Shown piece by piece: positions 34,764 through 44,573 of a stretch of 64,000 nucleotides of DNA. How positions within the stretch are numbered: position 1 is the first letter of the stretch; each line of letters opens with the position of its first letter. Both the position numbers and the translations under genes were made by a program. The DNA lies in the NCBI GenBank assembly GCA_025464445.1, contig JAODLY010000041.1, positions 1-64,000 of the forward strand. Direction: 5' to 3'. The notes under the pieces are model-generated. The model saw only the letters and a list, made by a program, of their open reading frames with translations. It was not told the origin of the DNA and made no database searches. This stretch comes from Rhodoglobus sp. Lineage in GTDB: Bacteria; Actinomycetota; Actinomycetes; Actinomycetales; Microbacteriaceae.

Positions 34764-37291
34764 GCCGAGCGGGAGTCCTGGTCGAGCAGGCCGAGCTCGG
34801 CGGCGACCAGCAGCGCTTCCGTTCGGGTCGAGACGTTGAGCTTGCGGTAGATGCTGCGCAACTGCGCTTTCACCGTATTGCTCGCCACGAACAGCTTCTT
34901 GGCGATCTGTTCGACTGTCGCGCCGGGATCGAGCGCCCTGAGCACCACAAGCTCGCGCTCGCTCAGTGCCCCGGCAACCTTCTGGTACGGCGCGAGGTAG
35001 CTCGTTCCGGTGAGGCCGTGCAGGCGCACGAAGCGGTCGACCTCAGGGTGCAGCGCGGCGAGGGCGTGCAGAGTCTCGTGCGGCAGGAGGTGGAATGGCA
35101 CGATGACGCCGGACTTGCCGGACTGGTTGACGGCGCGCAGGAGGGAGGCCGTGGCATCCTCTTCCCGCCCGAGGGCGAACTCTGCCGCCGCCCTCAGCAC
35201 GGCGAGGTCGAGCTGGCCGTAACGCTCGGTACGGCCGCGCCCCTGCCCTTCGAGGATGAACAACAGGGCGTGCTTGGGGCTGCCGGAGAGCAGGGCGAGG
35301 CGGGCTCGCGACACGGCGATCCAGGAGTTGCGCACAGCGCACTGGTCGAGGGCCGCCTCGGCGCGTGACTGCTGGCCGAGCATGAGGGCAAGGTCGGCCG
35401 CATCGCTCGTGAGCAGCAGTTGCGCTGTCGAGCCGGCCACGATCTTCTCACCGTGTTCCGCCCAGGAGCGGTCGAGGTCGGCGTCGGTCTCGACGGGATC
35501 GCCCCAGTAGAGGCCGTAGCGGTCGGTCGCGTGCACAGCGAACGGCCAGAACTCGTCGTCGTGGTGCGAGCTCGCGAGCCTGGCAAGCCAGTGCCTGGCG
35601 TCACGCGGGTCGAGTCGGCCGATGGAAACGAGTGCGCGCGCGACCAGCCCTGCCGTGCCGAACGTGCCGCTGTCGACGTGGGCGAGCAGCCCGGATGCGT
35701 GGCCGGCTTCGCCTTCGAGCGCGCGTACCAGCGCGGTCGCCTCCGCCGCCCTGGCCGCGCGGTCACCCTGCACGTCGCCGAGTCCCCTGGCCAGCGCGAA
35801 ACTGCGTGTGAAGCTTTCACGTGCGCCAACCAGGTCGAGCCCAAGGAGCCGGGTCATGCCCGACTGGTAGTTGGCTTCGGCGAGGGTGCCGAGGGGGCGG
35901 GCAGCGATGTCATCGGTGTCGAGAAGTGTGTCGATGGCGTCGGCAGCATCGAGGGCTCCCGCATAGTCGCCCTTCAGGCGCAGCACGATCGTCTTGACGA
36001 GGTGCAGGTGCAGGCGGTCCCACGGCGACATCACGTCCGGAAGCGCCGCAATGGTACCCGATGCCCTGCGAGTGACGACGAGATGCCCTTGGGCCGGTTC
36101 GTCGCCCGGCTGCCAGTCGAGTTCGAGGCACAGTGCGAGTCGAGGGTTTCCGTCCCGCACGCGACGAGGCAGGGCGAGGATCGCATCACGGAGACCCTGG
36201 GAGTCATCGGCGACGAGGCGGAACATCGCACCGTCGATGGCATCGACCGCGGCATCCCAGTCTTCGGCGGCGTTGAAGTGCCCGATCGCGGTGAGGGCGG
36301 CGCCGGTGCCATGAAAGTGCGATCCGAGGCGTGCGTCGAGCTCGCGCACGAGCTCGGGATCCCGCCTGCGGAGCTCGGCCATTACCGTGCGCCGCAGCGT
36401 GGCCTCCATGCGGTACGCGGGTTTGCCCGCGCCATCCTCCCGCTGCAGCACGCCCGCCTGCGCCGCGCGCTCGAGTTGCTGGCCTCCTGCCGCACCGGGG
36501 TCGAGGGCGGACAACACCGCCGAGGTGAGCACAGCGGGAATGGCGAGAGCGGCGTGAAGTGCCGAATCGTCGGCGGCCCTGAAACGCATCGTGAGGTAGT
36601 GCTCGGCCTCGTCGAGCAGGTCGAGTACGGCATCGTCGGGGGTCTCGAGCGCTTCGAGGGTCATCGAGCCGAGCACAGCAGGCAGCAGGTCGGGCAGCGC
36701 GAGCGGTGAACGGGCAAGCGCTGTCGCCTCCGCTACCGAGAGCTGCAGCCCGAACCCCGCGGAGAAGGCGGCGATCGCCTCGGGGCCGAGGATCATCGTG
36801 GAGGGCGAGACGACGATCGCGCCGTGGCTGGCGCGCCCCATGGTTTCGAAGAGCCTACGACCGGTGCAGATCGCGGCCAGCGAGAGCATCGGCGCACCGG
36901 CGAGCAGCGCGAGCAGCCCGGCATCGACATCATGTTCGACGCGGGCGTCGAGCGTCACGACGAGGAGCAGGCGCGAAGTGAGAGCGGAAAGGTGGGCGAC
37001 GACAGCCGTTGCGGCGTCCCCGGGCAGTTCGCCGCGGGATGCCGCGGCAAGGGCATCCCGCACGGCCTCCCATGCCGCGCTCTCGTCGACCGCGCCGCTG
37101 GGAAACTCCACCCAGGCGACGCCGCGGTCGGAGTCATCGGCTGCCAGCGCGACCGCCAGCAGCGAGGCCACGGGAACGAAGGGAACATCGGGGATCACGG
37201 TGACGCGATCGCCTGGCGCCGGCGCCGTGAACGGCGTGGGCGCGAGCTGCGTGCGCACTTCGGGTATTCCCTGGCGCGGGAGATGGGACAT
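34760..37291 (-). CDS. Large LuxR-type (MalT/LAL-like) transcriptional regulator
   Basis: An 843-residue regulator. The C-terminal LuxR/GerE helix-turn-helix is clear (SERELVVLRALDPG, IAKKLFVASNTVKAQLRSIYRKLNV). The middle (about 300-760) looks like alpha-helical TPR-like repeats. The N-terminal region matches the layout of a STAND NTPase, but no GxxGxGKT P-loop is visible where EFPSGAVDES stands. Start is ATG 37291, with AGGAGC 6 nt upstream. Box D and C/G-tract repeats lie within 190 bp upstream, so it may regulate itself and the polysaccharide genes (inference). It converges on the Wzc-like gene, sharing CTAG. Confidence 0.85.
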   Translation of the reverse strand: MSHLPRQGIPEVRTQLAPTPFTAPAPGDRVTVIPDVPFVPVASLLAVALAADDSDRGVAWVEFPSGAVDESAAWEAVRDALAAASRGELPGDAATAVVAHLSALTSRLLLVVTLDARVEHDVDAGLLALLAGAPMLSLAAICTGRRLFETMGRASHGAIVVSPSTMILGPEAIAAFSAGFGLQLSVAEATALARSPLALPDLLPAVLGSMTLEALETPDDAVLDLLDEAEHYLTMRFRAADDSALHAALAIPAVLTSAVLSALDPGAAGGQQLERAAQAGVLQREDGAGKPAYRMEATLRRTVMAELRRRDPELVRELDARLGSHFHGTGAALTAIGHFNAAEDWDAAVDAIDGAMFRLVADDSQGLRDAILALPRRVRDGNPRLALCLELDWQPGDEPAQGHLVVTRRASGTIAALPDVMSPWDRLHLHLVKTIVLRLKGDYAGALDAADAIDTLLDTDDIAARPLGTLAEANYQSGMTRLLGLDLVGARESFTRSFALARGLGDVQGDRAARAAEATALVRALEGEAGHASGLLAHVDSGTFGTAGLVARALVSIGRLDPRDARHWLARLASSHHDDEFWPFAVHATDRYGLYWGDPVETDADLDRSWAEHGEKIVAGSTAQLLLTSDAADLALMLGQQSRAEAALDQCAVRNSWIAVSRARLALLSGSPKHALLFILEGQGRGRTERYGQLDLAVLRAAAEFALGREEDATASLLRAVNQSGKSGVIVPFHLLPHETLHALAALHPEVDRFVRLHGLTGTSYLAPYQKVAGALSERELVVLRALDPGATVEQIAKKLFVASNTVKAQLRSIYRKLNVSTRTEALLVAAELGLLDQDSRSA

Positions 37292-37389
37292 CGGATTGCT
37301 CCTGGGCGTGGCTGACCTGGGACTCCCGGGGGAGCGCCGCGGTATCGGGTTTGGCGGGTCGGTACAGTCGCGCGGGGCGGCTTCCCCCA

Positions 37390-37408
37390 TTAACCCGCGC
37401 TTTCACCC
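37390..37408. promoter_or_regulatory. Direct-repeat box D upstream of the LuxR-type gene
   Basis: TTAACCC at 37390 and the degenerate copy TTCACCC at 37402 (12-bp period). It is next to a CCCCC-TGTC-GGGGG inverted repeat (37419-37432) and ATCCCTTTATGGGG (37442-37455). Relative to the gene it precedes (minus strand) its orientation is opposite to boxes A-C. That suits a protein-binding site better than an RNA element. Confidence 0.5.
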
Positions 37409-37479
37409 CGCGCCGGAACCCCCTGTCGGGGGGTCAAATCGATCCCTTTATGGGGACAGACGAACCTGTCTACCGAGGT

Positions 37480-38133
37480 TCATACTGCGAACCACAGGCG
37501 GGCGACCTGGATGCCGGCGGCGACGAAGATGACCGCGATGCCGAGACTGAGCACCCAGTGTGCTGCCGTCGGCTGCACGGCACCCTCGGGGTTGGGCGTC
37601 TTCGGCGACATCAGGGAGCGCCTCGCCTTCTCGCCCTCGTAGAGCTGCGCACCGTTGGCGGCGAACTGGCCGAGGAATACGCGCTGCGGGCTGCCCCTCA
37701 GCTCGAGCACTAGCGGCACGAGGCCCATGATCTCGAACATGACACCGATGATGAGCCCCACGATGTCCTGGTACGCAACGAATCCGCCAAGGAATGCCAG
37801 GCCGAGCCCGCAGAACAGGATCGGCCATGCCCACGTGGTGAGCGGCGCCCCGAAGCCCTGGGCGAGAAACGCAGAGATGGCCACGGCGATGAGCCCGCCG
37901 AAGATGCTCAGGGGGGTGAACGCGATGACGCTGTCCGGGCATTGGACGGCAATTTCGTACGGCCCGCCGCTTGCGCAGAAGCCGCCGAGCCCGATGACTG
38001 CGGTGCCGGACAGGAACAGCAAAGTGAACGAGAGCGCGAACAGGAACCAGGATGCCGCAGAGCCCACGACGCGGGTGAGCGCAAGCCTGCGCCAGCCGAA
38101 CATGGGGGCGGTGGTCGACGATGAGAAGGTCAC
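37480..38133 (-). CDS. Polytopic membrane protein of unknown function
   Basis: A ~217-residue protein with five or six hydrophobic segments and a cytoplasmic loop between the fourth and last helices. I do not recognise a family. The start is put at GTG 38133 because a TACAGT box at 38141-38146 is 7 nt upstream, the leaderless geometry used here; the frame is open to 38202. A role in the neighbouring polysaccharide locus is possible but not shown. Confidence 0.65.
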   Translation of the reverse strand: MTFSSSTTAPMFGWRRLALTRVVGSAASWFLFALSFTLLFLSGTAVIGLGGFCASGGPYEIAVQCPDSVIAFTPLSIFGGLIAVAISAFLAQGFGAPLTTWAWPILFCGLGLAFLGGFVAYQDIVGLIIGVMFEIMGLVPLVLELRGSPQRVFLGQFAANGAQLYEGEKARRSLMSPKTPNPEGAVQPTAAHWVLSLGIAVIFVAAGIQVARLWFAV

Positions 38134-38192
38134 GAGGGCAACTGTACTAACGGTGAAGGGGATTCGCCTCGTGGCGCTGGCAGACTTGCCTG

Positions 38193-38849
38193 ATGCCAGC
38201 ACAACGACCAGCCCGCCGCGTGATCGAGGGCAGCTATATCCGGCTCGAACCCCTCGATGCGACAGATCTGCCCGAACTTTACGGGGCGCTCAGCAGTCCG
38301 CGGGTCTTCGCCGGCGGCTGGGGTGGCGGCCCGGCGGGTTACCGTGACACCGAGGCCGAGTTCGTGGCCTTCGGCGAGGGGTACTTCGCCTGGGACTCCG
38401 GCAACGTCTACGGCGCGCGGCTGGTCGGCGGCGAGCACGATGGCACGCTCGTGGGCACGTCCACTCTCGGTGACTTCGACGAGGCCACCGAGCACGCGCA
38501 CATCGGCTGGACAGCCTGGAACCCGCGGGTGTGGGCCTCTGCCGTCAACCCCGAAGCCAAACTGCTCATGCTCGGTGAGGCGTTCGATCACGGATTCGGC
38601 CGCGTGAAGCTGCAGGCCGACGACAGGAACACCAGGTCGAAGGCCGCCATCGCCAAGCTCGGTGCCGCGTTCGAGGGCGTCGTGCGCCGGGATCGCACAA
38701 GAGCGGACGGGTCGTGGCGTGATACGGCGGTGTTCTCGATCCTCGCCGACGAGTGGCCGGCGGTACGCGCCGGGCTCGAGGCGAGGCTGGCCGCTTTCGG
38801 CGGCCATCCTGTCGCTTTCCGTGCGGTGGAGGACGGGGCCGGCGAGTAA
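38193..38849 (+). CDS. GNAT N-acetyltransferase (RimJ/RimL type)
   Basis: A 218-residue protein of the Gcn5-related fold, with the RimL-like order IRLEPLDATDLPELY, HIGWTAWNPRVWASAVNPEAK, and the closing KLQADDRNTRSKAAIAKLGA where the acetyl-CoA pyrophosphate loop and Asn lie. It may acetylate an amino group of a protein, amino acid or small molecule. CAGACT at 38181-38186, 6 nt before ATG, is the probable -10. Confidence 0.85.
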   Translation: MPAQRPARRVIEGSYIRLEPLDATDLPELYGALSSPRVFAGGWGGGPAGYRDTEAEFVAFGEGYFAWDSGNVYGARLVGGEHDGTLVGTSTLGDFDEATEHAHIGWTAWNPRVWASAVNPEAKLLMLGEAFDHGFGRVKLQADDRNTRSKAAIAKLGAAFEGVVRRDRTRADGSWRDTAVFSILADEWPAVRAGLEARLAAFGGHPVAFRAVEDGAGE

Positions 38850-38858
38850 CGTCGTGGG

Positions 38859-39827
38859 GTGAGCAACGCCGCGATATCCGCACCGACACGAAACATCACG
38901 GCACTGCTCCAGTTCCTGGGCATGGGGCTGATCTGGGGCGCGAGCTTCCTGTTCATGAAGGTCGCGCTCACCGGCGTCTCGTTCGGGCAGGTGGCCTGGA
39001 CGCGTACGGTGCTCGGCGCCGTGACCCTGGGTGTCGTGATCCTCGTCACGCGGCAAAGACTGCCGCGGGAACGCGCGGTGTGGGGGCACTTCCTCGTGCT
39101 GGCGGCCGTGAACTGCGTCATCCCGTACCTGCTGTTCGCCTGGGCCGAGCAATACGTCTCGTCGAGCCTGGCCAGCATCTACAACGCGACGACCCCGATC
39201 ATGACGGCGATCATGGCGACCATCGCGTTCCGGGTGGAGAAGCTCACCGGCAGCCAGGTCTTCGGTGTCGTCGTGGGCATCGTCGGCGTGCTCGTGATCA
39301 TCGGCCCCTGGCGCGGAGAAGCACTCACCGGCGACCTGTGGGGCCAGCTCGCCTGCCTCGGCGCGACCCTGTGCTACGGGTTCACCTACGCGTACATGCG
39401 CAAATTCCTTGCCCACAGGCCCATCACGGGGTCGACGCTCGCGTTCATGAACATCGGCACTGCAGCTGTCTACATGCTGCTGCTCACGCCGGTGATCGCC
39501 TGGCATCCGGTTCGGCTCGACTGGGCAATCGTCGGCAGCCTCGTGCTGCTCGGCGCCCTCGGCACCGGCCTCGCCTATGTCTGGAACTTCAACGTGCTGC
39601 GGGCCTGGGGGCCGACGAACGCGTCCACGGTCACGTACATAACACCCGCGGTCGGGGTGCTGCTCGGGGTGCTCCTGCTGGGCGAGTCGCTCACGTGGAA
39701 CCAGCCGGTCGGCGCGCTGCTCGTGCTCGCCGGCATCCTGTTCGCGCAGAAACGGCTGAAGTTGCCGTTCCGCACCCCCGGATCGCCCACGGCAGGGGTG
39801 CGATTGAGGGCCACCCGCCTGTCGTAG
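38859..39827 (+). CDS. EamA/DMT-family transporter
   Basis: A 322-residue protein with about ten hydrophobic helices in two EamA halves (the pattern GLIWGASFLFMKVAL in the first, GTGLAYVWNFNVL and LLGVLLLGESLTW in the second). Members export amino acids or metabolites; the substrate here is unknown. GTG at 38859 with TAACGT at 38847-38852 suggests a leaderless mRNA. Confidence 0.88.
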   Translation: MSNAAISAPTRNITALLQFLGMGLIWGASFLFMKVALTGVSFGQVAWTRTVLGAVTLGVVILVTRQRLPRERAVWGHFLVLAAVNCVIPYLLFAWAEQYVSSSLASIYNATTPIMTAIMATIAFRVEKLTGSQVFGVVVGIVGVLVIIGPWRGEALTGDLWGQLACLGATLCYGFTYAYMRKFLAHRPITGSTLAFMNIGTAAVYMLLLTPVIAWHPVRLDWAIVGSLVLLGALGTGLAYVWNFNVLRAWGPTNASTVTYITPAVGVLLGVLLLGESLTWNQPVGALLVLAGILFAQKRLKLPFRTPGSPTAGVRLRATRLS

Positions 39828-39836
39828 ATTTAGGGC

Positions 39837-40169
39837 ATGAGTGAGAACGAGACGTCCGCGGACCTCGCGAGCCTGCGGCAGTCGATAGACAACATCGACG
39901 CGGCGCTCGTGCATCTTCTCGCCGAACGATTCAAGTTCACCCAGCAGGTCGGGCGGCTCAAGGCCGCTGCCGGCCTGCCGCCGTCAGACCCCGAGCGCGA
40001 ACGCGTGCAGATCGCCCGACTACGCGCTCTCGCCGAGAATGCACACCTCGACCCCGCGTTCGCGGAGAAGTTCCTGAACTTCATCGTCGCCGAGGTCATC
40101 CACCACCACGAGCAGATCGCCTCGACCGGCGCGATCGACACCCAGCTCGACCCGGCCGGCGACCTGTGA
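39837..40169 (+). CDS. Chorismate mutase (AroQ class)
   Basis: A 110-residue all-helical enzyme that converts chorismate to prephenate in Phe/Tyr synthesis. The AroQ features are visible: LRQSIDNIDAALVHLLAERF at the N terminus with the catalytic Arg, and VGRLKA further on. TAGATT at 39825-39830 is 6 nt before ATG and includes the stop of the transporter. The TGA overlaps the next gene's GTG. Confidence 0.9.
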   Translation: MSENETSADLASLRQSIDNIDAALVHLLAERFKFTQQVGRLKAAAGLPPSDPERERVQIARLRALAENAHLDPAFAEKFLNFIVAEVIHHHEQIASTGAIDTQLDPAGDL

Positions 40170-41098
40170 GCCGCTGGGATCCGGACAATCTCCCCTCCCA
40201 GGCCGGCAAGACGGTGGTGGTCACCGGGGCGGGGCGCGGCGTCGGCTACTTCGTGAGCGAGCAGCTCGCGGCATCCGGAGCCCGCGTCATCATGACCACG
40301 CGCGATGCCAGGCAGCGGGATGCCGCGGCGGCAGCAATCTGCGCCGAGGTGCCGGCCGCCGACCTCGAGTTCGTCACTCTCGACCTCGCATCGCTCGCCT
40401 CGATCCGTGACGCCGCCAACCAACTGCGCGCGCTCGGACCGATCGACGTGCTCATCAACAACGCGGGCAAGACGAGCGGGTCTAGCCGGCGCGAACTGAC
40501 CGCCGACGGCCTCGAGGTGATGGTCGGTACCAACGCGTACGGGCCGTTCGCCCTCACCGCACTGCTTTTCCCCGCGCTCAGCCAGCGCGCCCGCGTCGTT
40601 AGCCTCGGCAGCATGGCGACCCGGCTCACCAAGGCCGACATCGCCGACCTGCAACAGGAGTCGGGCAGCTACTCGGTGTCGAAGGCATACGCATACTCGA
40701 AGCACGGGATGCACGCCTTCGCATTCGAGCTCGACCGGCGCCTGCGCGCGGCGGGCAGCGGCGTGCAATCACTGCTGGCGCATCCCGGATTCGCCCTTGA
40801 TGGCTCGGCTCCACGTCGTGCGGGGGTGACCGACCGCAACTCTGCGGGCAGGCGACTGCTCGAGCGCGCCCTTCGGCCGATGGCCCATGGCAAGAACCGC
40901 GGCGCCTGGCCGGTCGTGCGCGCGGCCATCGATCCGGATGCCGCGGGCGGCGAGTTCTACGGACCCTCCCGCTCGGTCACCGGCCCACCCGTGCTCGTCT
41001 CAGCGGTGCCGCAGAGCGCCGCCGCGTCATTCGGGGCCGAGTTCTGGCGGCTGGCCGAGGATTCCACGGCGCTGAAGTTCGACATTCCCGCGTCATAA
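40166..41098 (+). CDS. Short-chain dehydrogenase/reductase
   Basis: A 310-residue Rossmann oxidoreductase: VTGAGRGVGYFV cofactor loop, NNAGKTSG, and the catalytic Tyr/Lys in YSVSKAYAYSKHG. It resembles the retinol-dehydrogenase-like long SDRs. The true substrate is not predictable. GTG at 40166 overlaps the chorismate mutase stop by 4 nt. Confidence 0.88.
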   Translation: MSRWDPDNLPSQAGKTVVVTGAGRGVGYFVSEQLAASGARVIMTTRDARQRDAAAAAICAEVPAADLEFVTLDLASLASIRDAANQLRALGPIDVLINNAGKTSGSSRRELTADGLEVMVGTNAYGPFALTALLFPALSQRARVVSLGSMATRLTKADIADLQQESGSYSVSKAYAYSKHGMHAFAFELDRRLRAAGSGVQSLLAHPGFALDGSAPRRAGVTDRNSAGRRLLERALRPMAHGKNRGAWPVVRAAIDPDAAGGEFYGPSRSVTGPPVLVSAVPQSAAASFGAEFWRLAEDSTALKFDIPAS

Positions 41099-41184
41099 TC
41101 GCCAGAAAAGCCGGTCTCTTCCTGTGAGGAGCGGCGCCGCCCCCCAGAACCGGTTCCCCGAGCCGGAACGGCGCCGATACTGAC

Positions 41185-41337
41185 ATGACCGTTTCAGCAC
41201 TCGCCGTGATCATGGCTCTCGTGCTGCTCGCGCTCAGCACGGTTCTCGTGCTCGCGGCGGCAGGCCTCAAGCGCCCGCACTACCGCAGGGCCGGGCACCC
41301 TGCGGTAGAGCGGCATGGCAGGCGCACGACCGCGTAG
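41185..41337 (+). CDS. Small single-pass membrane protein (50 aa)
   Basis: ATG at 41185 opens a 50-residue frame with one hydrophobic helix (about 3-27) and a basic, Arg/His-rich tail. It ends 48 bp from the purL stop. Coding is plausible from composition and third-position G/C. No clear promoter or ribosome binding site is seen, so it is tentative. Confidence 0.45.
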   Translation: MTVSALAVIMALVLLALSTVLVLAAAGLKRPHYRRAGHPAVERHGRRTTA

Positions 41338-41385
41338 GGCCCGACTAGCGAAGCGCCGGCGTGCTCGCGCGACGGCCCAGCGCAA

Positions 41386-43674
41386 CTATGCGCCGACGAC
41401 CGCCCCGAAGTACTTCTGCATCGTGCCGGTGTGTGCGTCGCGCAGCTCTTGCCCCTCGACGGTGAACAGGTCCTGGAACTCCAGCGCCGTGCCGTCGGTC
41501 ACCCCGATGCGCGCGACGGGGTAGCCACGTCCCTCGCACAACCCCTGGAAGCGCACGTCGTCTTCGCGCGGAACGGACACGATCACGCGACCCGTCGACT
41601 CGCTGAACAGCGCCGTGGTGGCGTCGATGCCGTCGCGCTCCATGATCTCGCCGAACCAGACGCGCGCGCCAACACCGAAGCGCAGCACGGCTTCGGCGAG
41701 TGCCTGGGCCAGGCCGCCGTCGGCGAGGTCATGGGCTGAGGCGATGATGTTCTGCTCATTGCCCGCCTGCAGCAGCGCGGCGAGTGACTTCTCGGCGGCA
41801 AGGTCAACGGCGGGCGGAAGCCCCCCGAGGTGCCCGTGGATCGTGCCGGCCCACGCGGATCCGTCCAGCTCGAGCGCCGTCCTGCCGAGCAGGTAGATGT
41901 TGTTGCCCTCGTCCTGCCAGCCGCTCGGGATGCGCGCCGCGACATCCTTGATCACGCCGAGGACGGCGACGACCGGGGTCGGGTGGATCGGCACGTCCCC
42001 GGTCTGGTTGTAGAACGAGACGTTGCCGCCGGTGACGGGCACATCCAGGGCGAGGCAGCCATCCGCGAGTCCTTCGACAGCGCGGGAGAACTGCCACATC
42101 ACCTCGGGGTTCTCCGGGCTGCCGAAGTTGAGGCAGTCGGAGATCGCGACCGGTGTTGCGCCGGTGACGGCCACGTTGCGGTACGCCTCGGCGAGGGCGA
42201 GCTGCGCGCCCTGGTAGGGGTCGAGCTGGCAGTAGCGGCCGTTCGCATCCGTCGCCACCGCGAAGCCGAGGCCCGACTCCTCGTCGACCCGCACCATGCC
42301 GCCGTCGTCGGGGAAGCTCAGCGCCGTGTTGCCCATCACGTACCTGTCGTACTGGTTGGTGACCCAGCTCTTGTCGCTGAGGTTCGGGCTGGCGAGCAGA
42401 GCGAGGAACTCCTCGCGCAGGTTGCCCGTGCGGGGCAGGGTGGATGCCGTGTCGGCCTGCAGCGCATCCAGCCACCCCGGGTAGCTAACCGGCCGCTCGT
42501 ACACCGGCCCGTCGACGGCGACTGTGCGCGGCTCGACATTGACGATCTCCTCGCCGTGCCAGTTGATGATGAGTCGCCCGGTGTCGGTGACCTCGCCGAG
42601 CACGCTCGTCTCGACATCCCATTTCGCGACCACGCGCAGGAAGCCCTCGAGCTTGTCGGGCGTGACGATCGCCATCATGCGCTCCTGGCTCTCCGACATG
42701 AGGATCTCCTCGGCCGTCAGTGTCGGGTCGCGCAGCAGCACCTTCTCGAGTTCGATGAACATGCCGCCGTCGCCGTTGGAGGCGAGCTCGCTCGTCGCGC
42801 AGCTGATGCCCGCGGCACCCAGGTCCTGGATGCCCTCGACGAGCTTCTCCCTGAACAGTTCGAGGCAGCACTCGATGAGCACCTTCTCGGCGAACGGGTC
42901 GCCCACCTGCACCGCCGGCCGTTTCGTCGGACCACCCGCACTGAACGAATCCGAAGCGAGAATGGATGCCCCGCCGATGCCGTCCCCGCCGGTGCGCGCC
43001 CCGAACAGCACCACCTTGTTGCCGACGCCGCGGGCATTGGCAAGGTGCAGGTCCTCGTGGCGCAACACGCCGACGGCCAGCGCGTTGACCAGGGGATTGG
43101 CCTGGTAAACGGAGTCGAAGTAGGTCTCCCCGCCGATGTTGGGCAGGCCAAGGCAGTTGCCGTAGAACGAGATGCCAGACACGACGCCGTGCACGACGCG
43201 CGCCGTGTCGGGGTGGTCGATGGCGCCGAAGCGGAGGGCGTCCATGACGGCGACGGGGCGGGCGCCCATCGAGATGATGTCGCGCACGATTCCACCGACG
43301 CCGGTGGCGGCGCCCTGGAACGGCTCGATGTAGCTGGGGTGGTTGTGGCTCTCGATCTTGAAGGTGACGGCCCAGCCGTCGCCGACATCCACGACGCCGG
43401 CGTTCTCGCCCATGCCCACCATGAGGTTCTTCGTCATCTTCGGGCTGACCTTCGCACCGAACTGGCGCAGGTAGGTCTTGGAGCTCTTGTACGAGCAGTG
43501 CTCGCTCCACATCACCGAGTACATCGCCAGCTCGCCGCTCGTGGGGCGGCGGCCGAGAATGGTTTTGATCCGCTCGTACTCGTCCGGTTTCAGCCCGAGC
43601 GCCGCGTAGGGCTGCTCCCGCTCCGGGGTCGCTGCTGCGTTGGCTACGGTGTCTGCGGCAAGACGAGTCGGCAC
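41386..43674 (-). CDS. purL: Phosphoribosylformylglycinamidine synthase subunit PurL
   Basis: ATP-dependent amination of FGAR in purine synthesis. At 762 residues it is the small PurL that needs PurS and PurQ partners. Signatures include [35 protein letters not shown], and [19 protein letters not shown] at 43674 is preceded by an excellent TAGAAT -10 box at 43681-43686, 6 nt upstream, so it is probably transcribed alone and leaderless, apart from purSQ. Confidence 0.97.
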   Translation of the reverse strand: MPTRLAADTVANAAATPEREQPYAALGLKPDEYERIKTILGRRPTSGELAMYSVMWSEHCSYKSSKTYLRQFGAKVSPKMTKNLMVGMGENAGVVDVGDGWAVTFKIESHNHPSYIEPFQGAATGVGGIVRDIISMGARPVAVMDALRFGAIDHPDTARVVHGVVSGISFYGNCLGLPNIGGETYFDSVYQANPLVNALAVGVLRHEDLHLANARGVGNKVVLFGARTGGDGIGGASILASDSFSAGGPTKRPAVQVGDPFAEKVLIECCLELFREKLVEGIQDLGAAGISCATSELASNGDGGMFIELEKVLLRDPTLTAEEILMSESQERMMAIVTPDKLEGFLRVVAKWDVETSVLGEVTDTGRLIINWHGEEIVNVEPRTVAVDGPVYERPVSYPGWLDALQADTASTLPRTGNLREEFLALLASPNLSDKSWVTNQYDRYVMGNTALSFPDDGGMVRVDEESGLGFAVATDANGRYCQLDPYQGAQLALAEAYRNVAVTGATPVAISDCLNFGSPENPEVMWQFSRAVEGLADGCLALDVPVTGGNVSFYNQTGDVPIHPTPVVAVLGVIKDVAARIPSGWQDEGNNIYLLGRTALELDGSAWAGTIHGHLGGLPPAVDLAAEKSLAALLQAGNEQNIIASAHDLADGGLAQALAEAVLRFGVGARVWFGEIMERDGIDATTALFSESTGRVIVSVPREDDVRFQGLCEGRGYPVARIGVTDGTALEFQDLFTVEGQELRDAHTGTMQKYFGAVVGA

Positions 43675-43793
43675 GTGTCGATTCTACCGGCGGGGCGTGG
43701 GAAGCCCGCGGCGACGAGACGCGCCGCTAGCGCATGGCCGGAGCGAACGCCAGCCCGCGCGCGTGCCGGAACCGGGACGTTAGCGTCGAAAGC

Positions 43794-44573
43794 ATGAAGC
43801 AGAGAATCATGATCACGGGCGCGACGAGCGGTTTCGGCGCCGGAACGGCGATCGGCCTGGCGAAGGCCGGCCATCGGGTCGTCGCGGCCGGCGAGACCTG
43901 GCAGCAGCTCAACTCGCTGCGCGCGCAGCAGGATGCCGCGAAGGTGAAGCTCGAGACGATCAAGCTCGACCTGCTCAACGAGATCGACCTCGCGCACGCC
44001 GCCACCTTCGAGGTGGACATCCTCGTGCTCAACGCCGGCGTACAGGAGACCGGGTCGCTCGTCGACATCCCGATCCGGCTCGTGCGGCGCTCATTCGAGA
44101 TCAACGTGTTCGCTCATCTCGACCTCGCCCAGCGGATCATTCCGCGGATGATCAAGCGCAAATCGGGCAAGATCGTCTGGGTCTCGTCGCAGGCCGGGTT
44201 GTACGCGCCCCCGTTCATGGGCGTGTATGCGGCGACGAAGCATGCGATCGAGGCGCTCGCCTCCACGATGAAGGCCGAACTCAACCCCTTCGGTATCGGC
44301 GTGGCGACCATCAACCCCGGGCTCTACCGCACCGGCTACAACGAGACCGGAGCCGAGTCCCACCGCCAGTGGTCAGACCTGAAAGACGTGCTCATCCCCA
44401 TGCCGCCGGCCGGGCCCATCCTCGCGCTGCAACACGACCCGCAGCCCATGATCGACGCGATGGTGGAATCCATCCCGGAGCCGAAGGGGGCGTATCGCAC
44501 GATGCTTCCCGAGGATGCCGTGCTCGAGGCGAAGGCCGCACAGCAATTGGGCTGGACGCAGAAGGCGCGCTAG
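43794..44573 (+). CDS. Short-chain dehydrogenase/reductase
   Basis: A 259-residue SDR with [12 protein letters not shown] (cofactor loop), LNAGVQETG and the catalytic [11 protein letters not shown]. It sits on the opposite strand between purL and purQ and has no obvious purine role. ATG at 43794 is favoured by a TAGCGT box at 43781-43786, 7 nt upstream. Its stop shares CTAG with that of purQ. Confidence 0.88.
   Translation: MKQRIMITGATSGFGAGTAIGLAKAGHRVVAAGETWQQLNSLRAQQDAAKVKLETIKLDLLNEIDLAHAATFEVDILVLNAGVQETGSLVDIPIRLVRRSFEINVFAHLDLAQRIIPRMIKRKSGKIVWVSSQAGLYAPPFMGVYAATKHAIEALASTMKAELNPFGIGVATINPGLYRTGYNETGAESHRQWSDLKDVLIPMPPAGPILALQHDPQPMIDAMVESIPEPKGAYRTMLPEDAVLEAKAAQQLGWTQKAR

Noticed and set aside
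41099-41184. Self-complementary GC-rich words (GGCGCCG, AACCGGTT) as a structured RNA
   Set aside because: Short perfect palindromes only, with no longer stem or covariation to support an RNA gene.
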